This document shows, one piece after another, positions 35,984 through 47,758 of a DNA stretch of 64,000 nucleotides. The DNA is from Curvibacter sp. GWA2_63_95 (GTDB lineage: Bacteria > Pseudomonadota > Gammaproteobacteria > Burkholderiales > Burkholderiaceae_C). The notes under the pieces are model-generated. The model was not told the origin of the DNA and did no database searches. It saw nothing but the letters and a program-made list of their open reading frames with translations. The position numbers were made by a program, and so were the translations under genes. The stretch lies in the NCBI GenBank assembly GCA_001795455.1, contig MGPB01000021.1, forward strand, positions 124,001-188,000, read 5' to 3'. How positions within the stretch are numbered: position 1 is the first letter of the stretch; every line of letters begins with the position of its first letter.

Positions 35984-37309
35984 ATGGATGAGAAGGCAGT
36001 TCCGCGCAAGGCGGAAAAGTTGGTGGGCGTGAAGGGGATGAATGACATCCTGCCACCGGAGTCGGTGCGTTGGGAATGGTTCGAATCCATGGTGCGTACC
36101 TGCATGGCGCGTTATGCCTTCCGCAATATTCGCACACCGATTTTGGAGCACACGGCGCTGTTTGTGCGTGGTATCGGTGAGGTGACGGATATCGTGGAGA
36201 AGGAGATGTACTCCTTCGAAGACCGCTCCGACAAGCACGGGCAAGCAGAACATCTGAGCATGCGCCCTGAAGGAACCGCTGCCGTGGTGCGTGCAGTGGT
36301 GGAGAGCAATTTGCTCTATGACGGCGGCAAACGTTTGTTTTATATGGGGCCGATGTTTCGGCGCGAGAAGCCGCAACGTGGGCGTTACCGCCAGTTCCAC
36401 CAAGTAGGTGTCGAAACCCTGGGTTTTGCCGGCCCGGATACCGATGCGGAAGTGATTTTGTTGGCCACTTCCTTGTGGAAAATGATTGGCCTGACGGATG
36501 TGCGCCTGGAGTTAAACAGTTTGGGACAACCCGCGGAGCGGGCACAACACCGCACGCAACTGATCGCCTATTTCGAAAAACACGTGGATCGGCTCGACGA
36601 AGACGCCAAGCGCAGATTACACAGCAACCCCTTGCGCATCCTCGATACCAAAAATCCGGCCATGCAGGACTTGGTCGCTGCCGCGCCACGTCTGTTGGAC
36701 TTCCTTGGTGCCGAGTCTCTTGCGCACTTTGAGGGGCTCAAGGCGATCCTGGATCTCAACGGTATTGCTTACAGTATCAATCCGCGCCTGGTGCGTGGAC
36801 TGGACTACTACAACCTGACCGTCTTTGAGTTTGTCACCGACCGCCTGGGCTCTCAAGGTACGGTGTGCGCTGGTGGCCGCTATGACGATCTGATTGTGCA
36901 GATCGGCGGCAAACCAACGCCCGCCGTGGGTTGGGCATTGGGTATCGAGCGCGTGCTCGAACTCTTGAAGGAGCAGGGTGTGCAAGTGCCCCTGCAGGTG
37001 CCACATGCCTATGCTGTGGTGCCCGATGCTTCTGCCATGCCTTATGTGCTACGCACATTGCAGCAACTGCGTGATGTGGGCGTGTGTGTGCAAATGCACG
37101 CCGCTGGCCCAGAGGGCATGGGTAGTTTCAAGTCACAGTTCAAGAAAGCGGATGCCAGCGGTGCTGCATTTGCCTTGGTGTTTGGCGCCGACGAGTTGGC
37201 GCTGGGGCAGGTCACGGTGAAGCATCTGCGTGATGGCGTGGGGGCTCAGACCACGCAGCCGCTGGCCGACGTCGCGCAATGGGCGCCCAACCTACAATTC
37301 AACGCTTAA
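35984..37309 (+). CDS. hisS: Histidyl-tRNA synthetase
   Basis: Class II aminoacyl-tRNA synthetase charging tRNA-His. Motifs are visible: [13 protein letters not shown] at the start, [12 protein letters not shown] near 90 (motif 2 region), [15 protein letters not shown] near 125, [15 protein letters not shown] near 268 (histidine binding) and the C-terminal anticodon domain from about 335. The ATG at 35984 is chosen over the TTG two codons before. About 441 residues, which is normal. Its place between ispG and yfgM is conserved. Confidence 0.96.
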   Translation: MDEKAVPRKAEKLVGVKGMNDILPPESVRWEWFESMVRTCMARYAFRNIRTPILEHTALFVRGIGEVTDIVEKEMYSFEDRSDKHGQAEHLSMRPEGTAAVVRAVVESNLLYDGGKRLFYMGPMFRREKPQRGRYRQFHQVGVETLGFAGPDTDAEVILLATSLWKMIGLTDVRLELNSLGQPAERAQHRTQLIAYFEKHVDRLDEDAKRRLHSNPLRILDTKNPAMQDLVAAAPRLLDFLGAESLAHFEGLKAILDLNGIAYSINPRLVRGLDYYNLTVFEFVTDRLGSQGTVCAGGRYDDLIVQIGGKPTPAVGWALGIERVLELLKEQGVQVPLQVPHAYAVVPDASAMPYVLRTLQQLRDVGVCVQMHAAGPEGMGSFKSQFKKADASGAAFALVFGADELALGQVTVKHLRDGVGAQTTQPLADVAQWAPNLQFNA

Positions 37310-37322
37310 ACGGATACCTTTT

Positions 37323-37976
37323 ATGGCCAATCACCTCGACCTCGAAGAACAAGAACAACTCGATCAACTCAAGCATTTCTGGAATCAGTATGGCAATCTG
37401 ATTACGGGGTTGCTGATTGTGGTGTTGGGAGCATTTGCCGCTTGGAACGGCTATCAGTATTGGCAAAAACGGACCGCAGTCCAGGCCTCTGCCATGTTCG
37501 AAGAAGTTGACAAAGTGCTGCGCAGCGGCGATTTGGTGCTGGCCGAGCGTGTGTTTGGCGACATGAAAGAGCGTTTTGGATCGACGGTGTATGCCCAGCA
37601 AGCAGGGTTGTCACTCGCCAAGTTGGCTTACCAGGGTGGCAAGGCCGATCTGGCCAGAGGTACCTTGACGTGGGTAGGCACCAGCCCAGCAGATGCCGCC
37701 TATGCGGCGATCGCCAAGCTACGTCTTGCCGGGATTCATATCGAAGCCAAGGAGTTTGATCTTGCTTCCAAAGTGCTGGGCGAGAGCTATCCTGCCTCGT
37801 TCTCTGCTTTGGTGTCGGACAAGAAGGGCGATTTGCTGATGGCCCAGGGTAAGGGAGCGGAAGCGATTGTCGAGTACCGAAAAGCTTGGGCAGGTCTGGA
37901 TGCCCGTGCAGAGTATCGCCGCTTGGTGTCTGTGAAACTGGGCGCCTTGGGGGCCTCTGAAACGGCGGCCAATTGA
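37323..37976 (+). CDS. yfgM: YfgM-like membrane-anchored TPR protein
   Basis: Inner-membrane protein associated in E. coli with the SecYEG/PpiD chaperone network in the periplasm. From the ATG at 37323 it has 217 residues: a short cytoplasmic start (MANHLDLEEQEQLDQLKHFWNQYG), one transmembrane helix near 25-41 (LIVVLGAFAAWNGYQYW), then helical repeat units. The upstream open frame lies inside hisS and is ignored. It is placed between hisS and bamB, the usual order. Confidence 0.9.
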   Translation: MANHLDLEEQEQLDQLKHFWNQYGNLITGLLIVVLGAFAAWNGYQYWQKRTAVQASAMFEEVDKVLRSGDLVLAERVFGDMKERFGSTVYAQQAGLSLAKLAYQGGKADLARGTLTWVGTSPADAAYAAIAKLRLAGIHIEAKEFDLASKVLGESYPASFSALVSDKKGDLLMAQGKGAEAIVEYRKAWAGLDARAEYRRLVSVKLGALGASETAAN

Positions 37977-37978
37977 CC

Positions 37979-39112
37979 ATGGTGTTGACTTTGTTGCGCC
38001 AAATGTCTCGTGGAGCCTGCGTTGTCTCGCTCGCGTTAGCGATCGTTGCTTGCTCCGGTCCGAGTAAACCGGTTCCCAAAGATCTGGGTGCCAATATTGG
38101 GCTGATTGGAGTCAAGGCGGTATGGTCCACCCAGGTGGGACCCTTGGACGGCGCGGTGCAGGCGAATGTGGTGGGGACTCAGGTGCTGTTGGCTTCGGCC
38201 AGTGGAACGGTGACCGCATTGCAAGGTGAGACCGGCCGTGTGGCCTGGCAGTTGGGTGTTGGTGCACCCTTGGTTTCTGGTGTGGGTAGCGACGGTCAGA
38301 CCGCAGCTGTGGTGTCTGAGTCTGGCGAGTTGCTTGCCTTGTCTTCTGGCAAGGTGCTGTGGCGGCAGCGGTTGGGGGCCGTAAGTCTCACAACGCCCTT
38401 GGTTGCCGGCGCGCGCATTTTTACCTTGTCGGCAGATCGAACGGTCACTGCGTTTGATGCCGCGAGCGGTCAACGCCTTTGGCAATTGCAGCGGTCTTCA
38501 GATCCTTTGGTCCTGGGACAGGCCGGTGTTCTGCTGGCTGTGGGAGACACCTTGGTGGTGGGCGTGGCGGGCCGTCTGTTGGGTCTGAACCCTTTGAACG
38601 GAGCTTCCCGGTGGGAAGTCCCTGTGGCAGTCAGCCGCGGAACGAATGAAGTGGAGCGCCTGGTTGACCTGGTGGCCGGCGTGAGCCGTATACAGAGCAA
38701 TGTCTGTGTGCGCTCGTACCGGGCCGCCGTTGCCTGTGTGGACGCCAGCAAGGGCGCTGTGCTCTGGAATAAGGCCGCCGCCGGGACAACCGGTTTGGCC
38801 GGAGATGCCGAGTTTGTGTTCGGTACCGAAGCCGATAGCAAGCTGATGGCCTGGAGTCGCAGCTCAGGGGAGCGCCTCTGGGTGTCTGAGGCATTGCGCT
38901 GGCGCGACCTGGGTACCCCGCTTGCTGTGGGGCAGACCGTGGTGGTCGGTGACAGCTCGGGTCTGCTGCATTTCCTCTCGCGCACCGATGGCGCACCTAT
39001 GGACCGAGCCAGTACGGACGGCTCTGCCATTGTGGGTGCCCCTGTGCTTGTTGGTAAGACATTGATTGCCGTTACGCAAAAGGGCGGCGTTTTTGCGTTC
39101 CGACCCGAATAA
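37979..39112 (+). CDS. bamB: Outer-membrane assembly lipoprotein BamB
   Basis: Lipoprotein of the BAM complex with an eight-bladed beta-propeller. The signal ends LALAIVAC near residue 25. The rest is made of PQQ-like repeat strands (VTALQGETGRVAWQL, LLALSSGKVLWRQRL, VTAFDAASGQRLWQL, LLGLNPLNGASRWEV and so on), each with the A-D/L-G-W pattern. About 377 residues. The ATG at 37979 is used; it overlaps the end of yfgM closely, so coupling is likely. Confidence 0.94.
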   Translation: MVLTLLRQMSRGACVVSLALAIVACSGPSKPVPKDLGANIGLIGVKAVWSTQVGPLDGAVQANVVGTQVLLASASGTVTALQGETGRVAWQLGVGAPLVSGVGSDGQTAAVVSESGELLALSSGKVLWRQRLGAVSLTTPLVAGARIFTLSADRTVTAFDAASGQRLWQLQRSSDPLVLGQAGVLLAVGDTLVVGVAGRLLGLNPLNGASRWEVPVAVSRGTNEVERLVDLVAGVSRIQSNVCVRSYRAAVACVDASKGAVLWNKAAAGTTGLAGDAEFVFGTEADSKLMAWSRSSGERLWVSEALRWRDLGTPLAVGQTVVVGDSSGLLHFLSRTDGAPMDRASTDGSAIVGAPVLVGKTLIAVTQKGGVFAFRPE

Positions 39113-39131
39113 GTTTGAAGGGTCCTGAACC

Positions 39132-40475
39132 ATGAAACCAGTTATTGCCTTGGTAGGCCGCCCCAATGTGGGCAAGTCCACGCTTTTTAATCGATTGACC
39201 AAGACGCGGGATGCGATTGTCGCGGACTATGCGGGCTTGACGCGGGACCGTCATTACGGCAACGGCAAGCAGGGCAAGCACGAATTTATCGTGATTGATA
39301 CCGGCGGCTTTGAGCCCGACGCCAGCAGTGGTATCTACCGCGAAATGGCCAAACAGACACGCCAGGCAGTGGCCGAGGCGGACGTCGTGGTGTTCGTTGT
39401 GGATGCGCGTGGTGGTTTGTCGGCGCAAGACCATGACATTGGCAAATACCTCCGTAAATTGGGCAAACCCTGTCTGGTAATTGCCAATAAAGCCGAAGGC
39501 ATGAAAGAGGGCGCACAACTGGTCGAGTTCTTTGAACTGGGCTTGGGTGAGGTGTTCCCTGTGTCGGCTGCGCATGGCCAAGGCATTCGCTCGTTGGTGG
39601 ACATGGCGCTGGATCGTTTGGGTTGGACCCTGCCGGATGAGCCCGATACCGTCGAAGACCCGTCGATCATCAAACTGGCCGTCGCGGGCCGTCCGAATGT
39701 GGGCAAATCCACGTTGATCAATACCTGGCTGGGCGAAGAACGCCTGGTGGCTTTTGACATGCCTGGCACGACCCGGGATGCCATTTCTGTGCCTTTTGAG
39801 CGTGGTGGTCAGCGCTTTGAACTGATCGACACTGCCGGTCTGCGGCGCAAGGGCCAAGTGTTTGAGGCCATCGAGAAATTTTCCGTCGTCAAGACATTGC
39901 AGGCCATTGAGTCGGCCAGTGTGGTGCTGTTGCTCATCGATGCCACCCAGGGCGTCACCGACCAGGATGCCCATATCGCGGGCTACATCCTGGAGTCTGG
40001 GCGTGCCGTGGTCGTGGCCGTCAACAAATGGGATGCTGTGGATGACTACCAGCGTGAGCTGGTACGCCGATCGTTGGAAACCCGACTGGGCTTTCTCAAG
40101 TTTGCTGCCTTGCACATGATCTCGGCGCAGAAGCGCCAAGGTCTGGGGCCGGTCTGGGATTCGATTGCCCAGGCGCATCGCGCAGCCAATTGCAAAATGC
40201 CGACGCCCGTCCTGACCCGCTTGTTGTTGGAAGCGGTGCAGTTCCAGACCCCCAAGAAAAACGGTGCCTACCGTCCCAAGCTGCGCTACGCCCACCAGGG
40301 GGGCATGAATCCGCCCATCATCGTCATCCACGGCAACTCGCTGGAGCATGTGACCGAGGCCTACAAGCGCTTTCTGGAAGGGCGTTTCCGCAAGGAGTTC
40401 AACCTGATCGGTACCCCCTTGCGGATCGAAATGAAATCCTCCACCAACCCCTATGCCGACAAGGATGACCGCTAA
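39132..40475 (+). CDS. der: Ribosome biogenesis GTPase Der
   Basis: GTPase with two tandem G domains, needed for 50S subunit maturation. First P-loop is GRPNVGKST at 8-16, with DTAGF-type DTGGFEP near 55 and NKAE near 118. The second P-loop is GRPNVGKST near 188 with DTAGLRRKG near 235 and NKWD near 300. The C-terminal KH-like domain follows (about 360-447, with [19 protein letters not shown]). 447 residues, standard length. It ends the bamB-der pair common to beta- and gamma-proteobacteria. Confidence 0.97.
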   Translation: MKPVIALVGRPNVGKSTLFNRLTKTRDAIVADYAGLTRDRHYGNGKQGKHEFIVIDTGGFEPDASSGIYREMAKQTRQAVAEADVVVFVVDARGGLSAQDHDIGKYLRKLGKPCLVIANKAEGMKEGAQLVEFFELGLGEVFPVSAAHGQGIRSLVDMALDRLGWTLPDEPDTVEDPSIIKLAVAGRPNVGKSTLINTWLGEERLVAFDMPGTTRDAISVPFERGGQRFELIDTAGLRRKGQVFEAIEKFSVVKTLQAIESASVVLLLIDATQGVTDQDAHIAGYILESGRAVVVAVNKWDAVDDYQRELVRRSLETRLGFLKFAALHMISAQKRQGLGPVWDSIAQAHRAANCKMPTPVLTRLLLEAVQFQTPKKNGAYRPKLRYAHQGGMNPPIIVIHGNSLEHVTEAYKRFLEGRFRKEFNLIGTPLRIEMKSSTNPYADKDDR

Positions 40476-40562
40476 GCACGTGGCAATGGGCCTGGGTCAG
40501 ATCCGGGCTTACGCGGCTGTGGTATCGTCCAGCTTCATTCACTCTTGAACACGGAGAATATC

Positions 40563-40808
40563 GTGAGCAACAAAGGCCAACTTTTGCAAGACCCGTTCCT
40601 CAATGCTTTGCGCAGGGAACATGTGCCAGTGTCCATTTACTTGGTCAATGGCATCAAACTTCAGGGCCAGATTGAATCGTTTGACCAGTACGTGGTGCTC
40701 TTGCGCAACACCGTGACTCAGATGGTTTACAAACATGCCATTTCCACCATCGTCCCCGGACGTGCGGTGAACTTGGCCACGGCCCCCGAAGACAACGCCG
40801 CTGCGTGA
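40563..40808 (+). CDS. hfq: RNA chaperone Hfq
   Basis: Hexameric Sm-like protein that pairs small RNAs with mRNAs. 81 residues: Sm1 motif near 12-40 ([35 protein letters not shown], with the Q8-type glutamine in GQLLQ) and Sm2 [10 protein letters not shown] near 55-64. I start at the GTG at 40563 because Hfq proteins begin [11 protein letters not shown] and CGGAG precedes it; the frame extends six codons upstream to a TTG. The C-terminal tail is short. Confidence 0.95.
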   Translation: MSNKGQLLQDPFLNALRREHVPVSIYLVNGIKLQGQIESFDQYVVLLRNTVTQMVYKHAISTIVPGRAVNLATAPEDNAAA

Positions 40809-40811
40809 TGT

Positions 40812-40831
40812 GGTGGGGCTTGCGCCCCACC
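40812..40831 (+). terminator. Hairpin between hfq and hflX
   Basis: GGTGGGGC-TTGC-GCCCCACC, an exact 8-bp stem with a 4-base loop, 3 bp after the hfq stop. No T run follows, so it is more likely an attenuating or mRNA-stabilising hairpin than a full terminator. Confidence 0.55.
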
Positions 40832-40862
40832 CACGCGCCTTTGGCCAGACGCCTTTCCCCAT

Positions 40863-42035
40863 TTGACATCCAAAACGCCATCGATTGTTGCTCCCACCAT
40901 TCTGGTCGGAGTCGACTTGGGTGTTCCCAACTTTGATGCCGAGCTTGAAGAGTTGGGCTTGTTGGCCCAAACGGCTGGTTTGACGCCGGTTGCCCGTATC
41001 ACGTGCAAACGGCGTGCGCCCGATGCTGCCTTGTTTGTAGGGTCGGGCAAGGCCGATGAGATCAAGCTACTGGCACAGCAGCACGGTGCGACGGAAATTC
41101 TGTTTGACCAGAGTTTGAGCCCCGGTCAGCAACGCAATTTGGAGCGGCACCTGGAGTTGCCGGTCAATGACCGCACCTATCTGATTCTGGAAATTTTTGC
41201 CCAGCGTGCGCGCAGCCACGAGGGCAAGTTGCAGGTCGAGCTGGCACGTTTGCAATACCTTAGTACCCGCCTGGTTCGCCGTTGGTCGCACTTGGAACGC
41301 CAGACGGGTGGTGCTGGGGTGCGTGGTGGCCCGGGTGAAAAACAAATTGAGTTGGACCGTCGAATGATCGACGAGACCATCAAGCGCACCAAGGAGCGGC
41401 TCTCCAAGGTCAAGCGGCAACGTCAGACCCAACGCCGTCAGCGCGAGCGGCGCGATGCTTTCAATATTTCGCTGATTGGGTATACCAACGCGGGCAAGTC
41501 CACCTTGTTCAATGCACTGGTCAAGGCCCGTGCGTATGCAGCCGATCAGTTATTTGCCACCTTGGACACTACGACGCGCCAGCTCTACTTGGGTGACGCG
41601 CAGCGTACGGTGTCCTTGTCGGATACGGTGGGCTTCATCCGCGATTTGCCACATGGCCTCGTGGATGCCTTCCAGGCCACCCTGCAGGAGGCCATCGATG
41701 CCGACCTGTTGCTGCATGTGGTAGATGCATCCAATCCGAATTTCACCGAACAGATTGAGCAAGTGCAGGCGGTGTTGGCAGAAATTGGGGCCGATCAAAT
41801 TCCACAGTTGTTGGTGTTCAACAAGGTGGATGCCTTGCCGCCTGAGTTGCAGCCGCTGCGCATGGAAGATACCTACGATTTGCATGGGGTGCAAACCCCC
41901 CGTGTGTTTGTGAGCGCCCGTGAAAACTTGGGCTTGCCGCTTTTGCGCCAACATTTGGCGCTTGTGGCCAGTCAGGCTCCCGGCGCAAACCCGGTTGATG
42001 AGTATTCCCCTGAGCCCCATGGGGCCGGTTCGTAA
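40863..42035 (+). CDS. hflX: Ribosome-associated GTPase HflX
   Basis: GTPase that splits stalled or heat-damaged 70S ribosomes. The 390 residues have the HflX N-terminal domain (SGKADEIK near 60 and GPGEKQIELDRR near 157), a coiled-coil linker with KVKRQRQTQRRQRERR near 180, and the G domain with GYTNAGKST near 205, DTVGFIRDLPH near 253 and NKVD near 320. The start is a TTG without a clear ribosome site, so it is uncertain by a few codons. It lies between hfq and hflK as in E. coli. Confidence 0.94.
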   Translation: MTSKTPSIVAPTILVGVDLGVPNFDAELEELGLLAQTAGLTPVARITCKRRAPDAALFVGSGKADEIKLLAQQHGATEILFDQSLSPGQQRNLERHLELPVNDRTYLILEIFAQRARSHEGKLQVELARLQYLSTRLVRRWSHLERQTGGAGVRGGPGEKQIELDRRMIDETIKRTKERLSKVKRQRQTQRRQRERRDAFNISLIGYTNAGKSTLFNALVKARAYAADQLFATLDTTTRQLYLGDAQRTVSLSDTVGFIRDLPHGLVDAFQATLQEAIDADLLLHVVDASNPNFTEQIEQVQAVLAEIGADQIPQLLVFNKVDALPPELQPLRMEDTYDLHGVQTPRVFVSARENLGLPLLRQHLALVASQAPGANPVDEYSPEPHGAGS

Positions 42036-42074
42036 TTGGGCACAATCCCGAGCTGTTGTACGCGAGACAAAACC

Positions 42075-43448
42075 ATGAAACTATCCCTGCCGAATCCTCC
42101 CAAGGTCACGTGGCCCCAGTGGATGCGCAATATGTTCAACCTGAATGACTCCCGATGGGGCCGGGGAGACGATTCCTCTGCGCCCTCTGAGCGACCCGAA
42201 GGCGCTGCGCCAGAGAACGATCCTCCCAAGCCAGCGAACCCTCCCCACGCACAACCGGACCGCCGCGGTGCTGCGCAATCGGGCCCGCCCGACCTGGATG
42301 AGCTTTGGCGCGATTTCAGCCGCAAGTTGGGTGGCTTGTTTGGGGGCGGCTCCAGCCCCCGTGGTGGTAATGGCAATGGTTCCGGTGGCGGCTTTCAGCC
42401 CGACATGAAGAGCGCCGGCATCGGCGTGGGATTGATTCTGGGCGTCCTCGCCCTGATTTGGCTGGGCACGGGCTTCTTCATCGTGCAAGAAGGCCAACAA
42501 GCGGTGATCACCCAGTTTGGCAAATACAAGTCTACGGTCAATGCGGGTTTCAATTGGCGCCTGCCTTACCCTATCGAGAAGCACGAGCTGGTGTTTGTGA
42601 GCCAGATCCGCTCCGTCGACGTGGGCCGCGACACGGTGCTCAAGGCCACGGGCCTGAAAGAGTCCGCCATGTTGACGGAGGATGAAAACATCCTCGATAT
42701 CAAGTTTGCCGTGCAATACCGCCTGAGCGATGCGCGTGCTTTCTTGTTTGAAAGCAAGAACCCCAACGACGCGGTGGTCCAAGCTGCCGAGACCGCCGTG
42801 CGCGAGGTGCTCGGCAAGATGAAAATGGATGCGGCCCTGTCGGAAGAGCGCGACCAGATTGCACCGCGCGTGCGAGTCCTCATGCAGACCATCCTGGACC
42901 GCTACAAGGTAGGTGTGGAAATCGTGGGAATCAACCTGCAGCAGGGCGGTGTACGTCCGCCCGAGCAAGTGCAATCTTCGTTTGATGACGTGCTCAAGGC
43001 CGGTCAAGAGCGTGAGCGCGCCAAGAACGAGGCCGAGGCCTACGCCAACGACGTGGTGCCGCGCGCTGTGGGTTCCGCTTCTCGCCTGAAGGAAGAGGCC
43101 GACGCCTACAAGGCGCGTGTGGTTGCGCAAGCCCAGGGTGATGCGCAACGTTTCCGATCGGTGTTTGCCGAGTACCAGAAGGCCCCCCAGGTTACTCGCG
43201 ACCGCATGTACCTGGACACCATGCAGCAAATTTATGGCAACGTGACCAAGGTGCTGGTGGAGTCCCGACAGGGCAACAGCATGTTGTATTTGCCGCTGGA
43301 CAAGATTCTTCAGATGAATGCAGCCCCTGCTGCAGACGCACCAGCGCCTTCCGCCGCCATCCCGCCGGCAGCACCTGCGGCCCCTCTCATGAACAACGAT
43401 GCCCGCAGCCGTGACGCTGCCCGCTCGCGCGAGCGCGATTCCCGCTAG
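42075..43448 (+). CDS. hflK: FtsH modulator HflK
   Basis: SPFH-family inner-membrane protein that with HflC surrounds and regulates the FtsH protease. From the ATG at 42075 it has 457 residues: a Pro/Gly-rich cytoplasmic N-terminus of about 115 residues, a transmembrane helix near 120-140 (LILGVLALIWLGTGFFIV), the SPFH domain, a long Ala/Glu-rich helix (EAEAYANDVVPRA, LKEEADAYKARVVAQA) and a disordered tail with SRDAARSRERDSR. It is followed by hflC after 9 bp. Confidence 0.95.
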   Translation: MKLSLPNPPKVTWPQWMRNMFNLNDSRWGRGDDSSAPSERPEGAAPENDPPKPANPPHAQPDRRGAAQSGPPDLDELWRDFSRKLGGLFGGGSSPRGGNGNGSGGGFQPDMKSAGIGVGLILGVLALIWLGTGFFIVQEGQQAVITQFGKYKSTVNAGFNWRLPYPIEKHELVFVSQIRSVDVGRDTVLKATGLKESAMLTEDENILDIKFAVQYRLSDARAFLFESKNPNDAVVQAAETAVREVLGKMKMDAALSEERDQIAPRVRVLMQTILDRYKVGVEIVGINLQQGGVRPPEQVQSSFDDVLKAGQERERAKNEAEAYANDVVPRAVGSASRLKEEADAYKARVVAQAQGDAQRFRSVFAEYQKAPQVTRDRMYLDTMQQIYGNVTKVLVESRQGNSMLYLPLDKILQMNAAPAADAPAPSAAIPPAAPAAPLMNNDARSRDAARSRERDSR

Positions 43449-43457
43449 GACCCGACC

Positions 43458-44360
43458 ATGAACCGCATTGGATTTATTCTCTCTTCACTGTTGGTGCTGC
43501 TGGCATTGGCCAGCTCCACCTTGTTTGTGGTGGACCAGCGCCAGTTTGGTGTGGTCTATGCCTTGGGTCAGATCAAGGAAGTGATCACCGAGCCTGGTTT
43601 GAACTTCAAACTGCCGCCACCATTTCAAAACGTTTCCTACATTGACAAGCGCCTGTTGACCCTCGACAGCACCGATGCCGAACCCATGCTGACGGCCGAG
43701 AAGCAGCGCGTGGTGATTGACTGGTATGTGCGTTGGCGCATCTCCGAGCCCAGCGAGTACATCCGCAACGTGGGATTGAACGAGAGTGCGGGTGCCCAGC
43801 AGTTAAACCGTGTCGTGCGAAATGCCTTCCAGGAAGAGATCAACAAACGTACCGTGAAGGAACTGCTCTCGCTCAAACGTGAGGCGCTGATGGCCGATGT
43901 GAAGGCCGAGGTGTTGGATAAGGTGCGCGGTGCCAAGCCTTGGGGTGTGGATGTGGTGGATGTGCGCATCACCCGTGTTGACTATGTGGAGGCGATCACC
44001 GAATCGGTCTACCGCCGCATGGAGGCCGAACGCAAACGCGTTGCCAACGAACTGCGCTCTACCGGCGGTGCTGAAGGCGAAAAAATCCGTGCCGATGCGG
44101 ACCGTCAGCGTGAAATTACCATTGCCAATGCCTACCGTGATGCCCAGAAGATCAAAGGCGAGGGGGATGCCGAAGCTGCGCGTATTTACGCTGAAGCCTT
44201 TGGCAAGGACCCCCAGTTTGCCCAGTTCTACCGCAGCCTGGAAGCCTACAAATCCAGCTTTGCCAACAAGAGTGATGTGATGGTGCTGGACCCTTCGTCC
44301 TCGGAATTCTTCAAGGTGTTTCGCAACGGTGGCAGCGGTGCCGGTGCTGCCAAGAAGTAA
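43458..44360 (+). CDS. hflC: FtsH modulator HflC
   Basis: SPFH partner of HflK. The 300 residues start with an N-terminal membrane anchor (IGFILSSLLVLLALASSTLFVV), then the SPFH domain with VVDQRQFGVVYALGQIKEVI and YVRWRISEPSEYI, and a C-terminal helix (RQREITIANAYRDAQKIKGEGDAEAARIYAEAF). FDKDPQFA-type FGKDPQFAQFYRSLEAYK near 250 is a strong HflC mark. ATG 9 bp after hflK. Confidence 0.96.
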   Translation: MNRIGFILSSLLVLLALASSTLFVVDQRQFGVVYALGQIKEVITEPGLNFKLPPPFQNVSYIDKRLLTLDSTDAEPMLTAEKQRVVIDWYVRWRISEPSEYIRNVGLNESAGAQQLNRVVRNAFQEEINKRTVKELLSLKREALMADVKAEVLDKVRGAKPWGVDVVDVRITRVDYVEAITESVYRRMEAERKRVANELRSTGGAEGEKIRADADRQREITIANAYRDAQKIKGEGDAEAARIYAEAFGKDPQFAQFYRSLEAYKSSFANKSDVMVLDPSSSEFFKVFRNGGSGAGAAKK

Positions 44361-44363
44361 ACT

Positions 44364-44555
44364 TTGAGCGCCGATACCCTGTGGGTGGCGCTAGCCCTGG
44401 TGTTGGTGGTGGAAGGGCTTTTCCCCTTTCTCTCGCCCACCGGGTGGCGGCGCATGTTCACCCAGCTGCTGCAACTCCAAGATGGCCAGATCCGCTTTTT
44501 CGGTTTGGCCAGCATCTTGTTGGGCTTGTTGTCGATTTGGTGGCTGCTGCCCTGA
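44364..44555 (+). CDS. DUF2065 small membrane protein (YjeT type)
   Basis: A 63-residue protein with two hydrophobic helices (about 5-22 and 43-60) around a short basic loop RRMFTQLLQLQDGQIRFFG. This matches the YjeT/DUF2065 group, which normally follows hflC or lies near purA. It starts at a TTG 3 bp after the hflC stop. Function is unknown; co-transcription with hflKC suggests a membrane quality-control link (inference). Confidence 0.85.
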   Translation: MSADTLWVALALVLVVEGLFPFLSPTGWRRMFTQLLQLQDGQIRFFGLASILLGLLSIWWLLP

Positions 44556-44557
44556 AA

Positions 44558-44576
44558 ACCGGGCCCCAAGCCCGGT
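44558..44576. terminator. Strong hairpin after the DUF2065 gene
   Basis: ACCGGGC-CCCAA-GCCCGGT: exact 7-bp stem just after the stop codon. The + strand is followed by an A run rather than T, so termination for the hfl genes is doubtful; on the minus strand it would be followed by TTTT. Confidence 0.4.
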
Positions 44577-44609
44577 AAAATCGCTGTTTTAACAGCCCCC
44601 TCCAATTCC

Positions 44610-47146
<2,537 letters not shown>

Positions 47147-47168
47147 TGCGCCGTTTTTAAGTCAAATA

Positions 47169-47216
47169 GCCCTCTAGCCCCCGTGAATATTGCGCAAGCA
47201 GCTATAAATTTAGGAG
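47169..47216 (-). repeat. Dispersed repeat copy 6
   Basis: CCCTCTAGCCCCCGTGAATA then TTGCGCAAGCAGCTATAAAT: a well-conserved reverse copy between purA and the phosphoribosyltransferase gene. The AGGAG ribosome site of that gene (47212-47216) is at the edge of the repeat, so the repeat may have supplied or carries it. Confidence 0.8.
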
Positions 47217-47223
47217 TATTCTG

Positions 47224-47748
47224 ATGTTGACAGAAGACGGAAAACACCTCTACGTGAGCTACGACGAGTACCACAACCTGATCGAAAAACTGGCGATCAA
47301 GATCTTCCAATCGGGTTGGGAGTTCGACACCATCCTGTGTCTGGCACGCGGCGGCATGCGCCCCGGTGACATTCTGTCGCGCGTGTTTGACAAGCCGCTG
47401 GCCATCATGTCCACCAGCTCCTACCGTGCCGAAGCCGGCACGCAGCAGGGCAACCTGGATATTGCCCGTTTCATCACCACTCCCAAGGGCGAGATTGCCG
47501 GGCGCGTGCTGCTGGTGGACGACCTGGCGGATTCGGGCCACACGCTCCAGGCCGTGATCCACCAACTGAAAAACAATTACAAGCCGATCACCGAGCTGCG
47601 CAGCGCCGTCATCTGGACCAAGGCAGTTTCCGTTTTCACCCCTGACTACTCGGTCGAATTCCTGCCCACCAATCCCTGGATTCACCAGCCTTTTGAGGGC
47701 TATGACTCGCTGCGCCCGCAACAACTGATCCAGAAATGGTCGGTGTGA
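47224..47748 (+). CDS. Purine-type phosphoribosyltransferase
   Basis: Type I phosphoribosyltransferase of 174 residues, probably salvaging hypoxanthine, xanthine or guanine with PRPP. The PRPP loop is LLVDDLADSGHT near 97-108, and LARGGMRPGDILSR near 40 is the pyrophosphate loop. It resembles the Gpt-like group more than Apt. AGGAG lies 7 bases before the ATG. The position after purA fits a purine role. The exact base specificity cannot be set from sequence. Confidence 0.85.
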   Translation: MLTEDGKHLYVSYDEYHNLIEKLAIKIFQSGWEFDTILCLARGGMRPGDILSRVFDKPLAIMSTSSYRAEAGTQQGNLDIARFITTPKGEIAGRVLLVDDLADSGHTLQAVIHQLKNNYKPITELRSAVIWTKAVSVFTPDYSVEFLPTNPWIHQPFEGYDSLRPQQLIQKWSV

Positions 47749-47758
47749 GGTCGCTTTG

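Noticed and set aside
44558-44576. Terminator for the hflK-hflC operon
   Set aside because: The stem is strong but followed by A residues on the + strand, so a normal intrinsic terminator for the hfl genes is not supported; kept only as a low-confidence hairpin.
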